A stretch of 8,818 nucleotides of DNA from an uncultured Filifactor sp. GTDB lineage: Bacteria; Bacillota; Clostridia; Peptostreptococcales; Filifactoraceae. Below are positions 6,075 to 8,818 of this stretch, piece after piece. Made by a program: the position numbers and the translations under genes. The stretch lies in the NCBI GenBank assembly GCA_947254385.1, contig CAMYCP010000042.1:1-8818 (forward strand), read 5' to 3'. The notes under the pieces were generated by a model, which was not told the origin of the DNA, made no database searches, and saw nothing but the letters and a program-made list of their open reading frames with translations. The number at the start of each line of letters is the position of its first letter. The stretch's first letter is position 1.

Positions 6075-7176
6075 AATTTTTCGCCTCTTCATATTGTTTG
6101 TTGTAGTTGTATACAGCGATGTACAGTTCATATATAGCCTTGTAGTATTCTTTTTCAAGTTCGAGATATTCATTTTCTTCTTTTATCAGGCTTATTTTGT
6201 CTATTTTTCCGAGAGAAAATTTAAGTCTTTCATTTTCCAAAGTTTTCTTTTTTATGTCCAGTTCTTTTTTGTTTTTGTCAAGTTCCATAAAATCACTGAT
6301 GTTGTCTATATAACCTTTTTTAAGTTCTTTAAGTAATGCGTCCTTTTTTTCGTCATATTCTTTTTTAAGCATTTGATAGTCGATTTCTTTTCTGTAATCT
6401 TCCATATCTTCAATTGCAACGTTGGAGTATATTAGGTTTTCATCCGCATATTTCTTGCGTTCAAGTTCGTCGTATGCGTCTTTAAGGTCTTTGAGTTTAT
6501 TTATTTTATCTTTATCCAAATTTGAAGGAACGTTTATTATGCTTGTACCTTCTTGAATTTTTAAAACGGCGCTTTCAGTGTCTATTTCGTATTCCACGTC
6601 GTTTCTAAAACCTATGGTTTTGTTCAAATCTTCATACGCTCTTTTTAAATCCGTCGTTTTTTGTTTAACCGACAATTCAGCCGCCTTTTCGTTCGTTTTC
6701 GCTTTATCCGAGGAGAGTTTTACACTTGATCCCAGCTTAACGGAGACTTCTTCGGCTTTTGAGACGAGTTTTAAAAGTTCGGCATCGTTTTTTGCTTTTT
6801 CAAGCAGATTTTTTGCGTATACGACTTTAAAAAATTCATCAATACTCTGTTTTTCATTTATGTCTTTTATTTCATCCAGACTTTTTTTGAATTTTTCGTT
6901 TTCACTTACGGGGTCCGTGTCTACAGGTCCCCATATCCATTTATAGGTGCGGTTTCCAAGTACATCGGTGCTTTCATAGCGTGAACCGTATCTATAGCCG
7001 TATTCTTCGGTTACGTCTTTTAGGGTTTTAATTTTGTTTTCATATTTTTTTTTGCCGTAGATGTTACTTCGTGCCATTTCTCTGGTTTTGTCGAGAGTTA
7101 AAAGCGGTTTTTTTTCGGCGAAAGAAAACGAAGATGAAAGCACGAGTATGGCGAGTATTACAAGTAATTTTTTCAT
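6061..7176 (-). CDS. Secreted TolC-fold coiled-coil protein (outer membrane efflux protein-like)
   Basis: The 371-aa protein has a clear signal peptide (MKKLLVILAILVLSSSFSFA, cleavage near 20) and is mostly charged alpha-helix. The order of parts suggests the two-repeat TolC fold. LLTLDKTREMARSN (25-38) resembles the family's opening. VKLGSSVKLSSDKAK (146-160) with YEDLNKTIGF (181-190) ends repeat one. LKFSLGKIDKISLIKEENEYL (318-338) with YELYIAVYNYNKQY (349-362) ends repeat two, the usual 'LG...S' turn and final helix. Residues 59-82 (YGYRYGSRYEST, turn, RTYKWIWGP) look like a beta-hairpin in the place of TolC strands S1-S2. Repeat two shows no matching hairpin. The start ATG7176 has AAAGGAA close upstream. 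It overlaps the stalk-domain gene by 14 bases. No pump or membrane-fusion gene is in the window, so the exported substrate, if any, is unknown. A plain coiled-coil surface protein is the alternative. Confidence 0.8.
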   Translation of the reverse strand: MKKLLVILAILVLSSSFSFAEKKPLLTLDKTREMARSNIYGKKKYENKIKTLKDVTEEYGYRYGSRYESTDVLGNRTYKWIWGPVDTDPVSENEKFKKSLDEIKDINEKQSIDEFFKVVYAKNLLEKAKNDAELLKLVSKAEEVSVKLGSSVKLSSDKAKTNEKAAELSVKQKTTDLKRAYEDLNKTIGFRNDVEYEIDTESAVLKIQEGTSIINVPSNLDKDKINKLKDLKDAYDELERKKYADENLIYSNVAIEDMEDYRKEIDYQMLKKEYDEKKDALLKELKKGYIDNISDFMELDKNKKELDIKKKTLENERLKFSLGKIDKISLIKEENEYLELEKEYYKAIYELYIAVYNYNKQYEEAKNYEQK

Positions 7177-7196
7177 ATTTTTCCTTTCTTTAAATG

Positions 7197-7211
7197 TCCG
7201 TACGTTACGGA
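7197..7211 (-). other. Small hairpin in the leader of the TolC-like gene
   Basis: TCCGTA (7197-7202) and TACGGA (7206-7211) form a six-base inverted repeat around a three-base loop, in the 92-base gap between pepD and the TolC-like gene. No T-run follows on the minus strand, so it is not a terminator. No convincing promoter is visible in the gap, which leaves read-through from pepD possible. Confidence 0.3.
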
Positions 7212-7268
7212 GCGGTACTGTTTTTTATGAAAATAGCAGGAAACGATTATGATTTTTTGTGTTTCAAG

Positions 7269-8708
7269 TTATTTCATTTTTTTCAAAACTTCTTTTATAA
7301 GGTTGTATGTGCGTTCGGTCGATTCGACGGAAAGTTCTTCTTTTACCGTGTGGACGTTGTGCATTTCAGGCCCCAGGGAGACCATATCCACTGCCGGCAG
7401 TTTTTGTTTAAATACGGCACATTCAACACCGGCATGAATTATGAGTGTTTTCATTTCTTTTTGGAAAAGTTCGGAATAAGTTTGAATGAAAAGATTTCTT
7501 AAAGGTGAGATGTCAGTCGGTTGCCATGCGGGATAGTCTCCTTCAGTAGTGATTGCGGCATCTAAGGATTCGGCTATTTTAAACAGGCGATCGGTAATTT
7601 CATGTTTTAAACTTTCTATGGAGCTTCTCACGGACATTTTCAAGGTGAAGGAGTTTTCATCGGTTTCAAATATTCCGGCGTTCAGTGATGACTGAGGCAT
7701 ATTGTCGTACATCGATTGTATTCCGTTCGGAATCATTCTGAGAACTTTTATAAGGTTTGTTTTGCCGCTTTGGGTCAATACTTCGGCTTTTTCATTTTCT
7801 TTAACGAGAGTTAAGTTTATTTCTATTTCAGGGTCGTTAATACCGTATTCATCTTTGAAGTCACAATTCAGTTTTCGGCAGATGTTTTTAAGTTTTGCCG
7901 CATCTTGATATCTTACGGTTACGGTGGATGCGGCATAGTCGGCTATGGCGTTGAGCTTGTTTCCGCCGTTCATGTCGACTATTTCATACGGGACGGTTTT
8001 TAGAAGTTCGCTTAAGATTCTCCCCATGAGTATTATTGCATTCGCATGGCCTTTGTCGATTTCCTGTCCGGAGTGTCCGCCTTTTAAGCCTTTTACTTCT
8101 ATTTTGTACATTTCATAATCTTCTTCTACAGCTGTGCGTTTACAGTTGAATTTTAAGAATACGTCAAGTCCGCCGGCGCAGCCCGATAAAATTTCGCCTT
8201 CAGTTTCCGAGTCGATGTTTATCAGGTATTTGCCTTTAAGATCATCGGTGTCGAAACTGACCGCCCCGAGGAGTCCCACTTCTTCCTGTACGGTAAATAC
8301 ACATTCCAAAGCGGGGTGGGGGAGAGTTGCATCATCGAGAAGAGTGAGCATCATCGCTACTCCTATGCCGTCATCCGCTCCGAGCGTCGTGCCGTCGGCA
8401 CGTAAATATCCGTCCGATACCGTAAGAGTTAGAGGATCTTTTTCAAAATCGTGTGTACTTTCAGCCGTTTTTACGCATACCATGTCCATATGCGCCTGTA
8501 AGATTACCGCAGGTGAGTCTTCATATCCTGCGGCGGCGGATTTTTTAATTAAGACGTTGTTGTGTGAGTCTCTTTTGTATTCAAGACGACGTTTTTCGGC
8601 AAATTCTGCAAGATATTCACTTATTTTACTTTCATTAAAAGAGCCGTGGGGAATTTTTGTAATTTGTTCAAAAAAATCGAATACTTTTTCGGGTTTTAAA
8701 TTTAACAT
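7269..8708 (-). CDS. pepD: Aminoacyl-histidine dipeptidase / Xaa-His dipeptidase (M20C family)
   Basis: PepD is a cytoplasmic zinc dipeptidase that cuts a broad range of unblocked dipeptides, including Xaa-His and Cys-Gly, in peptide use and peptide turnover. The 479-aa length fits the family. Visible are QAHMDMV (71-77) with metal His73 and Asp75, TTLGADDGIG (107-116) with the bridging Asp112, QEEVGLLGA (141-149) with catalytic Glu142 and metal Glu143, and INIDSETEGEI (163-173) with Asp166. GLKGGHSGQEI (207-217) is the lid-domain motif with His212. HAGVECAVF (425-433) and VHTVKEE (452-458) with His453 are near the C-terminus. Small departures are GHANA for the usual GRxNA, and ECAVF for ECGxF. 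ATG8708 has AGGAGG at 8714-8719 with five-base spacing. A promoter lies just upstream. The TolC-like gene follows after 92 bases without a visible terminator. Confidence 0.96.
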   Translation of the reverse strand: MLNLKPEKVFDFFEQITKIPHGSFNESKISEYLAEFAEKRRLEYKRDSHNNVLIKKSAAAGYEDSPAVILQAHMDMVCVKTAESTHDFEKDPLTLTVSDGYLRADGTTLGADDGIGVAMMLTLLDDATLPHPALECVFTVQEEVGLLGAVSFDTDDLKGKYLINIDSETEGEILSGCAGGLDVFLKFNCKRTAVEEDYEMYKIEVKGLKGGHSGQEIDKGHANAIILMGRILSELLKTVPYEIVDMNGGNKLNAIADYAASTVTVRYQDAAKLKNICRKLNCDFKDEYGINDPEIEINLTLVKENEKAEVLTQSGKTNLIKVLRMIPNGIQSMYDNMPQSSLNAGIFETDENSFTLKMSVRSSIESLKHEITDRLFKIAESLDAAITTEGDYPAWQPTDISPLRNLFIQTYSELFQKEMKTLIIHAGVECAVFKQKLPAVDMVSLGPEMHNVHTVKEELSVESTERTYNLIKEVLKKMK

Positions 8709-8756
8709 ATAAACCTCCTGTAATTTTAAAATTTTTCGTACAATTCTATTAATACA

Positions 8757-8785
8757 AGTATATCATTTTTTCTTAATAACGTAAA
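8757..8785 (-). promoter_or_regulatory. Sigma-A-type promoter for pepD
   Basis: On the minus strand TTTACG (8785-8780) and TATACT (8762-8757) are separated by exactly 17 bases. The -35 box matches four of six consensus bases and the -10 box five of six. The predicted start near 8750 leaves a leader of about 40 bases, ending in AGGAGG before ATG8708. The surrounding 8720-8818 region is AT-rich and shows no gene. Confidence 0.6.
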
Positions 8786-8818
8786 TTAACAATTATTTAC
8801 AAAAAATATTACTTATAC

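Noticed and set aside
6075..6173. N-terminal extension of the stalk-domain gene by 33 codons
   Set aside because: It would push the signal peptide inside the protein and lies within the end of the TolC-like gene. The later ATG has a ribosome site.
8134..8712. Long open frame opposite pepD (192 codons)
   Set aside because: It is antisense to a gene with intact catalytic motifs, is rich in Ser/Pro/Lys, and matches nothing. The same applies to the long frame at 3389-3970 opposite gdh.

Overview
The window is AT-rich chromosomal DNA, most likely from an anaerobic, amino-acid-fermenting low-GC Firmicute (Clostridia/Tissierellia type). Three things suggest this: the low GC with strong AGGAGG-type ribosome binding sites, the tight purM-purN-purH order, and a glutamate dehydrogenase that closely resembles, as I recall it, the NAD-type enzyme of Peptoniphilus asaccharolyticus. 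The species cannot be fixed from this window. I see no mobile element, CRISPR array, tRNA or rRNA, and no broken gene.

Layout. (1) Positions 1-3162, plus strand: the distal part of a de novo purine operon, purM, purN and purH. The genes overlap by 19 and 4 bases, so translation is probably coupled. The operon enters from the left edge. No purD follows purH. (2) Positions 3163-3424: an AT-rich convergent spacer. It holds a strong hairpin whose T-run lies on the gdh side. (3) Positions 3425-4693, minus strand: gdh, glutamate dehydrogenase. (4) Positions 4694-5216: a long region without a convincing gene. It holds candidate gdh promoters, a small GC-rich hairpin in the presumed leader, and a perfect 17-bp bidirectional terminator-like hairpin that ends the next transcription unit. 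(5) Positions 5217-7176, minus strand: a two-gene envelope unit, a TolC-fold coiled-coil protein overlapping by 14 bases an exported stalk-domain (copper amine oxidase N-terminal-like) protein. (6) Positions 7269-8708, minus strand: pepD, an M20-family dipeptidase, with its own sigma-A-type promoter at the right edge.

How the genes fit together. PurM, PurN and PurH carry out the AIR-forming step, the first formyl transfer and the last two steps to IMP. PepD and GDH fit peptide and amino-acid catabolism: dipeptides are cut to amino acids, and glutamate is oxidised to 2-oxoglutarate. The TolC-like/stalk pair is the least understood part. Both proteins carry signal peptides. The TolC-like protein shows the two-repeat pattern of outer-membrane efflux proteins, but clear barrel-type strands appear in only one repeat. 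If the host is monoderm, as the other genes suggest, its role must differ from that of classical TolC.
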